Assembly (NCBI RefSeq): GCF_004664715.2
Contig: NC_051071.1
Location: forward strand, 4,117,501 to 4,181,500
Reading direction: 5' to 3'
From: Peromyscus leucopus
Taxonomy: Eukaryota > Chordata > Mammalia > Rodentia > Cricetidae
DNA: 64,000 nucleotides
Under the pieces are notes generated by a model that saw nothing but the letters and a program-made list of their open reading frames with translations, had not been told where the DNA came from and searched no databases. This document shows, in pieces, positions 46,511 through 56,252 of the stretch. A program made the position numbers and the translations under genes. Within the stretch, counting starts at the first letter, position 1; each line of letters opens with the position of its first letter.

Positions 46511-47587
46511 TAAACCAATAATGGGGACAATGGGTGTCTGGCCCCTCAATAGTCCCCTCCCAGGGTCCAGGAAGGATTTACAACCAGCTGATGATTTAAT
46601 CTTTGATGAAAAGAAATGAATCTAGGTACACGAAACTCCATAGTCCATACACTTTATTATTCTATGTCAGTTCTCTCTCTACACAGCTTCTATTCTACTC
46701 TCATGCCTACCTCCTTTCTTGCTTGATTTGTCTCTACCTTTATTTGTTGTCCCCTCTAAGTTCTATCTTAATTCTCTCATCTTAGTTCTGCCTCATCTAG
46801 GTCTTTCTCATCTCGTTCTTACTCATATAGTACTTTCCCGTCTGGCTCTTCCTCATCTTCCATCCTGACCTCCAGTTCTCTAGTCAAAAATTTTCTCCAG
46901 CCAAAATTCTCAATATCCTCTTTTTGTTCTCCTTATACCCCAGTCCCCTGTCTCTGAGGTGTTTAGTTATAAACCCAAGCCATAGCAATCCTCTGGCAGA
47001 GTAAGGTTGCCACGCTGGAATTCTTATGGGGTCATAAAGGCAGTAAGAACTTTCCTCAGGCAGTGGCTGACAGGCTTTCTTCTACAACCCAAATGAGTGC
47101 TAATGATTGGTTAGTCAAGAAGTGGATTTATGCGCTCAATCTACATACATTCCTAGAAGTGGTTAGGTAAGAAATTAGGAGTCTATTAGTAAGGCTATAA
47201 GGAAGGAGGGTTGCACCCTAAATAACACAAGAAATAAAGATATGCTCCTAACCTCGGAGACAGGTGTAGTTTCATTTGGCCTTGGATGCTTGATAGGTAT
47301 TTTAAATAAATACACTGTTAGGAGTTCTTGGAAGTACACAAGAAAATCACTGTAGGAAACAGCTAATATACATACAAAAGCTTAAATATCACCAAGACTT
47401 CTTAAGACATGGCTTGACCTTAGGAAAAGTCCTTGACTTTTCCAAGTAGCAGCTTTTGTGATAGTAGCTGAATTCCATTACATTTTCCTGCAGTTTGCAG
47501 CAAACCAAGTGAATGATTATCTTAGCCATTTTTTAAATTTTTATTTTAGTTTTAGTGGATGACACTTTATAGAAATCACACTGAAGA
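46511..47587. other. Unassigned sequence
   Basis: No gene. It may include a reversed LTR: 'tacactttattattctatgt' and CT-rich blocks at 46670-46870 resemble the reverse of an LTR. The family is not identified. Confidence 0.35.
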
Positions 47588-47805
47588 GGGCCAGAGAGAT
47601 GGCTCAGTGGTTAAAAGCACTTCCTGCTCTTGCAATGAACCTGGATTCATTTCCCATCACCCTCATGGTGGTCATAATCACATGTAACTCCATTCCCAGG
47701 GGATCCAAGGCTCTTCAGCCTCTGTGGACTCCTGCATGCATGTGGTGCACATAAAAGGAGACATACACACACATAAATAAAAATAATACAAAAAAAATTA
47801 TTTAA
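47588..47805 (+). repeat. B2 SINE
   Basis: 'gggccagagagatggctcag' then 'tggttaaaagcacttcctgc', body 'atgtaactccattcccaggg', and an A-rich tail with AATAAA-like units. Confidence 0.88.
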
Positions 47806-47928
47806 AAAGAAAGAAATCCACTGGAAAAAAGTATTCCAGAAAATGTATTAAGTTTAATAATTCTCAACCCTTAATATTTTGACAGGTTTTGTTTCTACTT
47901 TAAAAATGTTTTATCCACTTAGCCATTT

Positions 47929-47930
<2 letters not shown>

Positions 47931-47970
<40 letters not shown>
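47931..47970 (+). repeat. (GT)n microsatellite
   Basis: About 19 GT units, part of the tail region of the reverse B2 that follows. Confidence 0.9.
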
Positions 47971-47972
<2 letters not shown>

Positions 47973-48007
47973 GATTTATTTTTGTTTATGTGTTATGTGT
48001 GTGGGTA
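47971..48007 (-). repeat. B2 SINE, reverse, left piece split by ERV4
   Basis: Reverse B2 tail sequence that continues after ERV4 at 53380-53576. The bases tgtgggta (48000-48007) are duplicated at 53380-53387. Confidence 0.75.
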
Positions 48008-48452
48008 TGGTGGTATTTTATTTGTACTGAAATGTGATTTTAATTGTATGTTAATAAATAAAGTTGCCTGGGGGTCAGAGCTATTAGCAAGCCATAGGAA
48101 AGCAGAGTGGTGACGGTGTACCCTTATAATCCCAGCACTTGTTAGGCAGAGCTAGGTAAGTCTCTGTGTGTTCAGGGATACAGCCAGCATTGGAGACACA
48201 CACCTTTAAGACCTGGAGGGCTATACTTACAGGCAGTGATGAGGCAGTCATGTGTTTGGGTTTACAACCAATGAGAAGGCAGAACAGAAAGACTATATGA
48301 AGACAAACACACAGGAAGTAGCTCTCTTTCGGAGAGGTAGGACCACCACAGGAGGAAGGGTAAGGTTTTAGCTCTGAGCTCTGACCTCTTGGCTTTCTCT
48401 TTTACATTGGTTCTGTGTTTCTTATTTAATAAGATGGTTGGTTACATCTACA
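48008..48452 (+). repeat. ERV4 5' LTR with embedded SINE-like segment
   Basis: TG...CA, 445 bp. 'tataatcccagcacttgtta' and flanks (about 48105-48165) are B1-like, and a second half-box follows ('acacacctttaagacctgga'). It differs from the 3' LTR by roughly 16 substitutions and one indel by eye, half of them in the SINE-like part. Confidence 0.9.
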
Positions 48453-48454
48453 TT

Positions 48455-48470
48455 TGGCGCCCAATGTGAC
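48455..48470 (+). promoter_or_regulatory. ERV4 primer-binding site (tRNA-Lys type)
   Basis: tggcgcccaatgtgac, 2 bases after the LTR. It matches the start of the tRNA-Lys(1,2)-type site of betaretroviruses and supports the class II assignment. Confidence 0.88.
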
Positions 48471-48934
48471 AAGAATCCATTAAAAACTGCTTGGCTTGGC
48501 GGCAGGTCTGGTTTCCTGCAAGGGCGGTCGACTCCCTGACTGGGCGTCAGTCTGCTTGGTCTCAGGCCGGACTAACTGAGAGCTACTTGCTTAAAGCTGG
48601 TGCTACAAACAACTCAGGCCTGCCCTGCCAAACAGGGCCCCTGCCTGTAAAGCCAATGCACGTGGTCGGAGTGTAAGGAAGCCAGAGCCAGGCCTTGACT
48701 CGGGTCAAGAGGGAACATGTGGCTGGATTTAAGCTTTAGCTGGCTACGTTTCTTGCATTCTCTCTCTCTCTCCCTCTCTCTCTCTCTCTGTCAATTCACA
48801 CCTCGGACACTAGGTGGCTATTTTGAAATTCCCTTGGATTTCTACTGTTCTACTCAGACTTGGTAAGTCACAACATATCAGATATTTTAAAGGAAACTAT
48901 TTAAAAGAGAAAATTTTTCCACATTTTAAAAAAA
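48471..48934 (+). other. ERV4 leader
   Basis: Untranslated leader between primer site and gag; would hold the packaging signal. Includes a CT-rich tract (48761-48790). One short open frame (48491-48676) has no recognised product. Confidence 0.5.
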
Positions 48935-50104
48935 ATGGGTTTTATGTGTACATTGGAAGAAAACTGGGTTTTGTTTGAAATTTTAGGCAGTCTGAAAATG
49001 GAACAAATATATGAGAAGATTAATATTGATCGAATTATGCAGTTTATTACTATGCTTATCCTCATTTTACTATTTAAAAAGATAGTCAAATTAAGTGTCA
49101 GGATGACAGGTTTAGAAAAACTTGTTAAACCTGTAAAAATTCAGACAGAAGAAATTAACAGTGAAGTTGTTTCAAGTTTGGATCATAAGGTTACAGAAAG
49201 AGAGCCTGTTTTCACACAGTCACCCTTAATTTATCCTGTAACAATACAGCAGTTGCCTAATCAAATGACTACACAAAATATTTGGGCCCCAATTGAAATG
49301 TTAGATTTATGAAGGTTTAAGGAGGCAATAGTATCTCATGGCATGCATTCCCCATATGTAAAGCAAATGTTAAACTATTGGTCAACATATAATAGAATTG
49401 TACCACAAGACTGGCGGGAGCTGGCACAAGCTGCTCTGCAACCCAGCCAAAGGCTCCAGTAGTCAACTTGTTTCAAGGATGAGGTGAAAAACAATGGAGA
49501 GATCAAGGAATACAAGTTTGCCAGGATCAGCTTATTGGAGAAGGCAAATATGCTTCCGTACAAACACAATGTTTATATGAGGTCCAAACCCTAATTTTAT
49601 GTCAAACGGCAGTCTTGAATGCATGGGACAGAGTTGAGGAACCAGGAAAAAAAACTGAGTCATTTATAAAGGTTATGCAAGGCCCAAAAGAATCTTTCTC
49701 AGATTTTTTTTTTTTTTAAAAGACTGGGTTCAGCAGTAAAGAGAATGGTCCCGGATTCAGAAGCTAGTAAAATAATAATTGAATCTTTGACCTTTGAGAA
49801 TGCGAATGCAGCATGCAAAAGAATAATCAGGCCATTAAAGGCAAGATCTGCACCTTTGGAAGATTGGATTAGAGACACGGTTAATGTTGAGGCTCATCAT
49901 CATGATGATATGTGGGTAGGAGAAGCAATTTATAAAGGTTTGAGGAATGTTAGATGTTTTGGATGTGGAAAGCAAAGACATTTGAAAAGGGACTATAAAC
50001 AGGTCATTCCTAGGAACAATGTTTCTTCAAGGAACAATGGCAACAGAATGACCCTTCCTTCTGGGTATGCAGAAGGTGTGGTAAAGGAAAACATGGACCA
50101 ATGA
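48935..50104 (+). pseudogene. ERV4 gag, disrupted
   Basis: N-terminal part in 48935-49312, with a hydrophobic stretch of about 14 residues (I-M-Q-F-I-T-M-L-I-L-I-L-L-F) near residues 35-50. A stop ends this part at 49312. The capsid follows in 49313-49560 (H-S-P-Y-V-K-Q-M-L-N), then a T-run (49708-49719) and frame change. The C-terminal part (49745-50104) has a zinc knuckle C-F-G-C...H whose last Cys is Tyr. Gag forms the particle core; a hydrophobic N-terminus recalls intracisternal particles, but this is inference. Confidence 0.85.
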
Positions 50105-50395
50105 ATGTAGATTAACAAAGGACAGACAGGGTAATCCTTTGCCTCAGTCTTTGGGAAACTCCCAGAGGGGCCTCATGCAGGCCCCCACAGCAAATCCAGT
50201 TCAAACCTTTCCTGCAGCCATAGAGAAAACCCCTACTCAGAGCAATTAAATAACCAAATGCCTATTGGAATAAATCATGCTGGTTAGGATGATGAAACAG
50301 AGAGAATAAAAAATTCAGGAGAAAACATAAAGAAAAAATTTTGGCAAGCTTCTATTAATGAACAAAGGCCAAAATTAACAATAAAAATAAATGGT

Positions 50396-50600
50396 GTTTT
50401 GTTGTCTGGTCTGGTAGACACAGGTGCAGATGTTACGATAATTGCACCAGAATTTTGGCATCCAACTTGGCTTCTTCAGGAGGTAAACGTTCAACTGTTA
50501 GGAATTGGGACATTATCTCAGGTGAAACAGTGCAAGATGGCTCGAATGTATAGGTCCAGAAGGACAGAGAGGATAATTAAAACCATATGTGGCTAAAATA
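50396..50600 (+). pseudogene. ERV4 protease (retropepsin) segment
   Basis: Open stretch with the active-site motif L-V-D-T-G-A-D-V intact. It lies between gag and RT in another frame, as in betaretroviruses. The frame ends before the expected C-terminal part, so the product would be incomplete. Confidence 0.8.
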
Positions 50601-50624
50601 GCTATGAACCTGTGCGGTTGAGAC

Positions 50625-51470
50625 TTGTTGCAACAATGGAATACTCAGATTAACATCCCTCCAATCTCAGAAATAAACCATAAACTAGCACATGTTTCTG
50701 AGAGAAATATTAGAAGATATTATTCTAATGAGTGGTCACCAGTTATCCATATTATAAAGGAACAGGGCACAAAAATTGATGATCTTCCAAAGACACCAAG
50801 AGATCTACCTTTAAAATGGTTAACAGACAAGCCTGTATGGGTTCAGCAATGGCCCTTAACAACAGAGAAACTCCAGGCTTTAGAAGAGCTGGTAGAAGAA
50901 CAGTTAAATGCTCAGCATATTGAAGAATCAACCAGCCCTTGGAATTCTCCTGTATTTGTTATTAAAAAGAAATCTGGTAAATGGAGAATGGGAACAGACC
51001 TCAGAGCAATTAACAAAGTAATTCAGTCAATGGGCTCTCTATAATCTGGAATTCCTTGGCCTACTCTATTACCAAAAGGATGGCTTCTCATAGTTATTGA
51101 TTTAAAAGGCTGTTTCTTTTCATTACCCTTACAAGAAAAAGACAGAGAAAGATTTGCTTTCACAGTGCCTACTTATAATAATTCGCAACCGGTTAAAAGA
51201 TTTCAATGGAGGGTCCTCCCACAGGGAATGTTGAATAGCCCAACTCTGTGCCAATATTTTGTACAACAGCCATTAGAAGTGGTATGTAAAAAATTTCCTA
51301 AATCTATAATTTATCATTATATGGATGATATTTTACTAACTGACTCAAATACAGATACTTTAGAAAGTTTGAAGAAGTAAAGAAAATTTTGCCTTGCTGA
51401 GGATTACAAATTGCTCCTGAAAAGATACAAAGAGGAGATTCTATTAATTATTTAGGATACAAAATAGAGC
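50625..51470 (+). pseudogene. ERV4 reverse transcriptase, disrupted
   Basis: 50625-51044 covers the fingers ([18 protein letters not shown], then D-L-R-A-I-N) and stops after M-G-S-L. 51165-51380 covers the palm with W-R-V-L-P-Q-G-M and the catalytic Y-M-D-D (about 51318-51330). A frameshift follows at 51378. RT copies viral RNA into DNA; the motifs survive but the frame is broken in at least two places. Confidence 0.87.
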
Positions 51471-51492
51471 TACAAAAATTAGACCCAAAAAG

Positions 51493-52303
51493 GTGCAAAT
51501 TAGGAGAGATAGACTACAGACTCTTAATGACTTTCAAAGATTATTTGGAGATATTTCTCATCTACAAACTATTGTTGGGGTAAAAATAGATGAACTGAAT
51601 AATTTTTTCAAAACCTTAGAAGGTGGCAAGGACTTAAATAGTCCAAGAGAATTATCACCTGAAGCTGAGAAAGAATTGGCCTTGGTAGAAAAGAAAGTAC
51701 ATGAAAAGCACGTGGATCGTATTGATCCAAAGCTGGATTGCATTTTGGTTATTTTACCGTCTAGGCATTCTCCTACAGGAATATTAATGCAGATGGAAGG
51801 TATTATATTAGAATGGATATTTTTACCAAATAAACCAAATAAAACTTATGTGGAAAAAAATCTCTGACTTGATTTGGAAAGGAAAATTGAGGCTTCGTCA
51901 ATTAGCAGGAATAGACCCAGCAGAAATTGTCTTACCTTTAACTGAGGAGGACATTGAAAAATTATGGACAGAAAGTGAACCTTGGCAAAGAGCTTGCAGC
52001 AATTTTTTGGGAGAAATTAACAGCAAATATCCCCAAAGTGATAGAATTGATCTTATAAAGAGAGCTGATTGGATCTTGCCTCGAATTGTACGGCAAAAAC
52101 ACATATCTGGAGTTCATACATTTTATACAGATGCCAACAAAGAAGGAAAGGCAGGTTACAAATCAGAAAATTTAAGTAAAGTGGTTCAAAGTCCTTATAA
52201 TTCAGCTCAAAAATCAGAATTGTATGCTATTCTGTTGGTATTAATGCCTCTCAATAGTAGACTGGCATTTGATAGAGGGATGTGGAGAAGAATGGGATGC
52301 TGA
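51493..52303 (+). pseudogene. ERV4 connection domain and truncated RNase H
   Basis: 51493-51867 and 51848-52303 overlap in different frames and align with the 324-codon stretch of ERV3. RNase H is entered (Y-T-D-A-N, S-E-L-Y-A-I) but is cut at about 52247, where the sequence jumps to the 3' tract. The last 18 residues are read from that non-coding tract. Confidence 0.85.
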
Positions 52304-52935
52304 GATGAAGCCATATATACACAGCCAAGAAGAATGGACAGCTGAATTAAAAAACCATCAACAATTTCCAGAATTTAAAATCCTGAATCATGACAGGACA
52401 CTAGTGGAATTCAGGTGTTTCTGGTACATGGACTGCTCTCACTCAATGTGAGGTTGAACTGTTGACCTTGTGTACATCCTACTTCACAAATGAGTCTGTC
52501 AGATACACTAAGTCTATAGGCTGAAGACAATGCCCCAGCACTGCAGAGAAACCTCAGGTAACTGTCCAGGCAGCTGGCTGTTTCTGTCAACACACAAATT
52601 TTTTGGAAGTTACTTGCATGCACTTCCTGTTTTTATTTTTGTTAGCTAATATTATTTCCTTCTTGGGTCTCTGAGGGAGTTGGAGATTAGTTAGTTATAG
52701 TTGAAGATTTATTAGGATAGAAAGTGAATTAGATACATTTTGGACATACCAAAATAGGATAGATAATGAAATTATTTTCTCTGAATTTGTCAAATACAAA
52801 TGGACTAGACATTGTTTGAGTATTTATTACTTGTATATATTGTATATTGTTAATGTATTTTTGTATATAGTTTTCTTTTGTTAGTTATAACCTTTTGCTT
52901 TTTCTCTTTTTATTAAAATAGAAAAGGGGAAATAT
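52248..52935 (+). other. ERV4 3' non-coding tract (shortened) and purine tract
   Basis: Matches the LTR-proximal part of ERV3's 3' region (29191-29875, inverted). Holds the conserved block 52545-52700 and ends in the polypurine tract gaaaaggggaaat (52921-52933). Confidence 0.78.
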
Positions 52936-53379
52936 TGTGGTATTTTATTTGTACTGAAATGTGATTTTAATTGTATGTTAATAAATAAAGTTGCCTGGGG
53001 GTCAGAGCTATTAGCAAGCCATAGGAAAGCAGGGCGGTGGTGGCGTATGCTTGTAATCCCAGCACTTGGTAGGCAGAGCTAGGTAAGTCTCTGTGTGTTC
53101 AGGGATACAGCCAGCATTGGAGACACATGCCTTTAAGACCTGGAGGGCTGTACTTACAGGCAGTGATGAGGCAGTCATGTGTTTGTGTTTGCAACCAATG
53201 AGAAGGCAGAGCAGAAAGACTATATGAAGACAAACACACAGGAAGTAGCTCTCTTTCGGAGAGGTAGGACCACCACAGGAGGAAGGGTAAGGTTTTAGCT
53301 CTGAGCTCTGACCTCTTGGCTTTCTCTTTTACATTGGTTCTGTGTTTCTTATTTAATAAGACGGTTGGTTACATCTACA
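52936..53379 (+). repeat. ERV4 3' LTR with embedded SINE-like segment
   Basis: Starts TGTGGTATTTTATTTGTAC, ends TTACATCTACA. The SINE-like part 'tgtaatcccagcacttggta' is closer to B1 consensus than in the 5' LTR. AATAAA at 52980-52985. Confidence 0.9.
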
Positions 53380-53576
53380 TGTGGGTATTTGGCCTTTGTG
53401 TATGTATGTGCATTATGTGTGTGCCTGGTATCCACAGAGTACAGGAGAGGGCTTAAGATCCCATGGAACTAGAGTTATGGAGAGTTGAGAATAGCCATGT
53501 GGGTGCTAGGAATTAAATCTCGGTCCTCTGAAGGAGGGGCAAGTGTTTTTCACCACTGAGCCATCTCTTCTGCCTC
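53380..53576 (-). repeat. B2 SINE, reverse, right piece split by ERV4
   Basis: Reverse B2 ('gtgggtgctaggaattaaat', 'ttcaccactgagccatctct'). It begins with the duplicated tgtgggta. Confidence 0.85.
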
Positions 53577-54239
53577 TCTGCTTGTGTTTTTTAATGTATT
53601 GATATCTGGCACAAACCCACATTAGTTAAGTTAGCATTTTGCAGGTAAAAACAAAACTCTCAACATGGTCATAATGTCCATCAAGAACTATTTGAGCATT
53701 GCACAAAAGTGAAGTCTAGTCAGTATACTTGCACAGACCATGCCAACTGGAGATATTGCAAAAAATGTAAATAACCCCTTCCGAGTCTATATCATTTTTG
53801 GCATATTTTTTACTTGTTTCTGGAAGAAATTTCTGTTTGGAAATATGTGGAGTTTTATAAATGTTATTTTGTCAAACAATATTCTGAGTTTTATTTTTGT
53901 TTTAGACTATCTATTAATTTGAAAGTATTGGGGTGCCCTAAATCAGCAGTGAAGATCAAGAGGGGATGTTTTATAAATGGAGGAAATTATAGTTTTCATT
54001 GGATATTTAATACATTTTATAATTACCCTCCCCCAAATTTGGCAATGTTAAATTTATAACATTTATGTTTGTCTCACATATAATCATACTTAACTGGCAA
54101 ATTAGACATATTTCTTCATGTGTGCATCTTGTAGAAACTAGTATCTAAATTCTAGCTACCTAATACTTCTAATAAAAAGACTGCTCAGACATAGATTTAA
54201 GCCAACAGAAAGACTTTATTAGCCAAAATTATATGAAGT
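53577..54239. other. Unassigned sequence
   Basis: AT-rich, with no gene or nameable repeat. Short open frames at 53740-54059 lack recognisable features. Confidence 0.4.
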
Positions 54240-54419
54240 TTATTTTTTGATGGGTTTTTTTGTGTGTATCTATACCTGAATGTATATATATACATGCCAT
54301 ATGTGCAATATTCATGAAGGACAGAAGAGGGCATTGTATCCCCTGAAAATGGGGTAATGGGCAGTTGTGAGCTAACTAATATAGGTGCTGGGAACCAAAC
54401 CTGTGTCCTTTGAAAAAGC
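54240..54419 (-). repeat. B2 SINE, reverse, split by a solo LTR
   Basis: Reverse B2 body ('ggtgctgggaaccaaacctg'). The B2 head resumes right of the LTR ('tgctcttaactactgggcca', 54805-54830). Confidence 0.78.
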
Positions 54420-54804
54420 TGTGGGATGGTCTGTATGTCAAATCTGTTGCTCTGATTGGTCAATAAATAAAACACTGATTGGCCAGTGGCCAGGCAGGAA
54501 GTAGGTGGGACAAGGAGAGAGGAGAATACTGGGAAGCAGAAGGCTGAGGCAAAGACACTGCCAGCTGCCACCATGACAAGCAGCATGTGAAGACGCCGGT
54601 AAGCCACCAGCCACGTGGCAAGGTATAGATTTATGGAAATGGAGTAATTTAAGCTATAAGAACAGTTAGCAAGAAGCCTGCCACGGCCATACAGTTTGTA
54701 TGCAATATAAGTCTCTGTGTTTACTTGGTTGCGTCTGAGCGGCTGTGGGACTGGCGGGTGACAAAGATTTGTCCTGTGGGCAAGACAGGAAAACTCTAGC
54801 TACA
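54420..54804 (+). repeat. Solo LTR related to the non-autonomous element
   Basis: Starts near CTGTGGGATGG and ends CTAGCTACA. Shares 'gccatacagtttgtatgcaa' and 'taagtctctgtgtttacttg' with 22724-23122. It lies inside a reverse B2. A clean target duplication is not seen. Confidence 0.75.
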
Positions 54805-54867
54805 TGCTCTTAACTACTGGGCCATCTTTTGGCATTAGTTTTAAACTATTTTTTATTTGTGTTTGTG

Positions 54868-55281
54868 TGTGGTATTGTATTCCCCCAAATACTGTGCATG
54901 CTAATAAACTTATCTGGGGTCAGAGACAGAACAGCCACAATATTAAACATAAAGGATAGGCAGTGGTAGCACACGCCTTTAATCCTAGCATTCCAGAGGC
55001 AGAAATCCATGTGTTCAAGGATACAGCCAAGCAGGGTGACTCATGCCTTTAATCCCAGGGAGTGGTGGTAGAAAGCAAAAAGGTATATAAAGCGTGAGGG
55101 CCAGAAACTTGAAGCATTTGGCTGGTTAAGCATTTGGCCTTGTTAAGTATTTGGCTGGTTAAGCATTCAGGCTTTTGAGCAGCAATTCAGCTGAGACCCA
55201 TTTGGATATGAGGACACAGAGGCTTTCAGTCTGAGGAAACAAGACCATCTGAAAAGTTGGCCAGAACTTTTAAGATTCCTG

Positions 55282-55283
<2 letters not shown>
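54868..55283 (+). repeat. SINE-bearing LTR-like element
   Basis: Starts TGTGGTATTGTATTCCCCC, includes 'ctaataaacttatctggggt' and two B1-like boxes ('acgcctttaatcctagcatt' and 'tcatgcctttaatcccaggg'). It ends near the GT tract. Same type as 5600-5866 on the minus strand. Confidence 0.65.

Positions 55284-55330
<47 letters not shown>
55284..55330 (+). repeat. (GT)n microsatellite
   Basis: About 23 GT units. Confidence 0.95.
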
Positions 55331-55470
55331 TGCCTATGTATGAGTAGGTATGTGCCCATATGCATGGGTGCCCATGAGTGCCAGAGGCATCAGTTACTCC
55401 TGAGATTTGAGTTGCAGGTAATTGTAGGTACTGGGAGCCAGATTGCTGAGCCATCTCTCCAGCTTCAGCA
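55331..55470 (-). repeat. B2-type fragment, reverse orientation
   Basis: 'gattgctgagccatctctcc' followed by 'agcttc' at the right end; diverged body to the left. Confidence 0.65.
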
Positions 55471-55705
55471 GATACATTTCTAAATGTTTTATTTTGATCA
55501 TTATATGTCAGTTTTAGGGAGATAATTTTTGAAGCATGTTTAGTCTTCTGTGAATCCAGGCAATATTGAGTTCTTCATAGTTCTGAGTTAAAGAGTTCTC
55601 AGTCATGAAACTAGAGATCCTGAGTGTTTGAGGTCAGCTATGACACATTAGAGAAGATAAAACAGCATTGCTGATATTAATGCAAAAACAAATGTTGCTC
55701 TAAAG

Positions 55706-55914
55706 CAGTGGTTCTCAACCTTCCTAATACTATGATCCTTTAATTCATTTCCCAAAACAATAATATTATTTTGTTGCTACTTCCTAACTGTAATTTTGCT
55801 ACTATTAAGAATTGTAATGTAAATATCTGATATGCAGGATATCTAATATGCAGTCCCTAGGAAAGGGTCATTCAACCCCTAAAGGGGTCTCAACTCACAG
55901 GTTGAGAACCAATG
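55706..55914 (+). mobile_element. URR1-like hAT DNA transposon (non-autonomous)
   Basis: Terminal inverted repeats: cagtggttctcaacctt at the left and its complement 'aggttgagaaccaatg' at the right. The 8-bp target duplication is ctctaaag (55698-55705) and ctcaaaag (55915-55922) with one mismatch. Body sequence such as 'gttgctacttcctaactgta' matches the rodent URR1 type. It codes for nothing. Confidence 0.9.
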
Positions 55915-55956
55915 CTCAAAAGAGAATAAGACATAATTTATTTAGAACCAAAGCCT

Positions 55957-56252
55957 TCGATGACACGTTATGAAGTGTGAACATAATTAGTGTTAATAAT
56001 AAAAACCTGGAGTCAGATATAGGGGTAAAAAAAAAGCTAAAAGATTAGGGAAGCAAAGGAGAAGCCACAATCACCTCTTACCTCTCTGATTCCTCAGACT
56101 GAAAAGGGGCCAAGCTCTTGTCTTCACCCAGCCATATCATTTCCTGTCTCCTGTCTTTACAGACCTCCAGCCCTCTATGGTTAACTAGTGGCTAGCTCCA
56201 CCCTCCAATCATCCATCAAACTTTATTTGTCAGAACACAAAATATCACAACA
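55957..56252 (-). repeat. ERV5 3' LTR
   Basis: Minus strand starts TGTTGTGATATTTTGTG after a purine tract (plus 'gcccccttttgtc'), contains 'gacaaataaagt' and ends near 'cacttcata'. Resembles the ERV2 LTR. The end is approximate. Confidence 0.75.

Larger units (their letters stand above)
48008..53379 (+). mobile_element. ERV4: provirus with both LTRs, target duplication and internal deletion
   Basis: Order: 5' LTR (48008-48452), Lys-type primer site (48455-48470), leader, gag (48935-50104), protease (50396-50600), RT (50625-51470), connection/RNase H start (51493-52247), 3' tract (52248-52920), purine tract (52921-52935) and 3' LTR (52936-53379). Repeats tgtgggta at 48000-48007 and 53380-53387 flank it, inside a reverse B2. 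The end of RNase H, all of integrase and part of the 3' tract are missing compared with ERV3, joined at the bases ATG (52246-52248 region). It is betaretrovirus-like with no env. Several stops and frameshifts are present. Confidence 0.92.

Noticed and set aside
17566..55330. Short regularly spaced repeats that could suggest a CRISPR array
   Set aside because: All are microsatellites or SINEs without unique spacers, in mammalian DNA.
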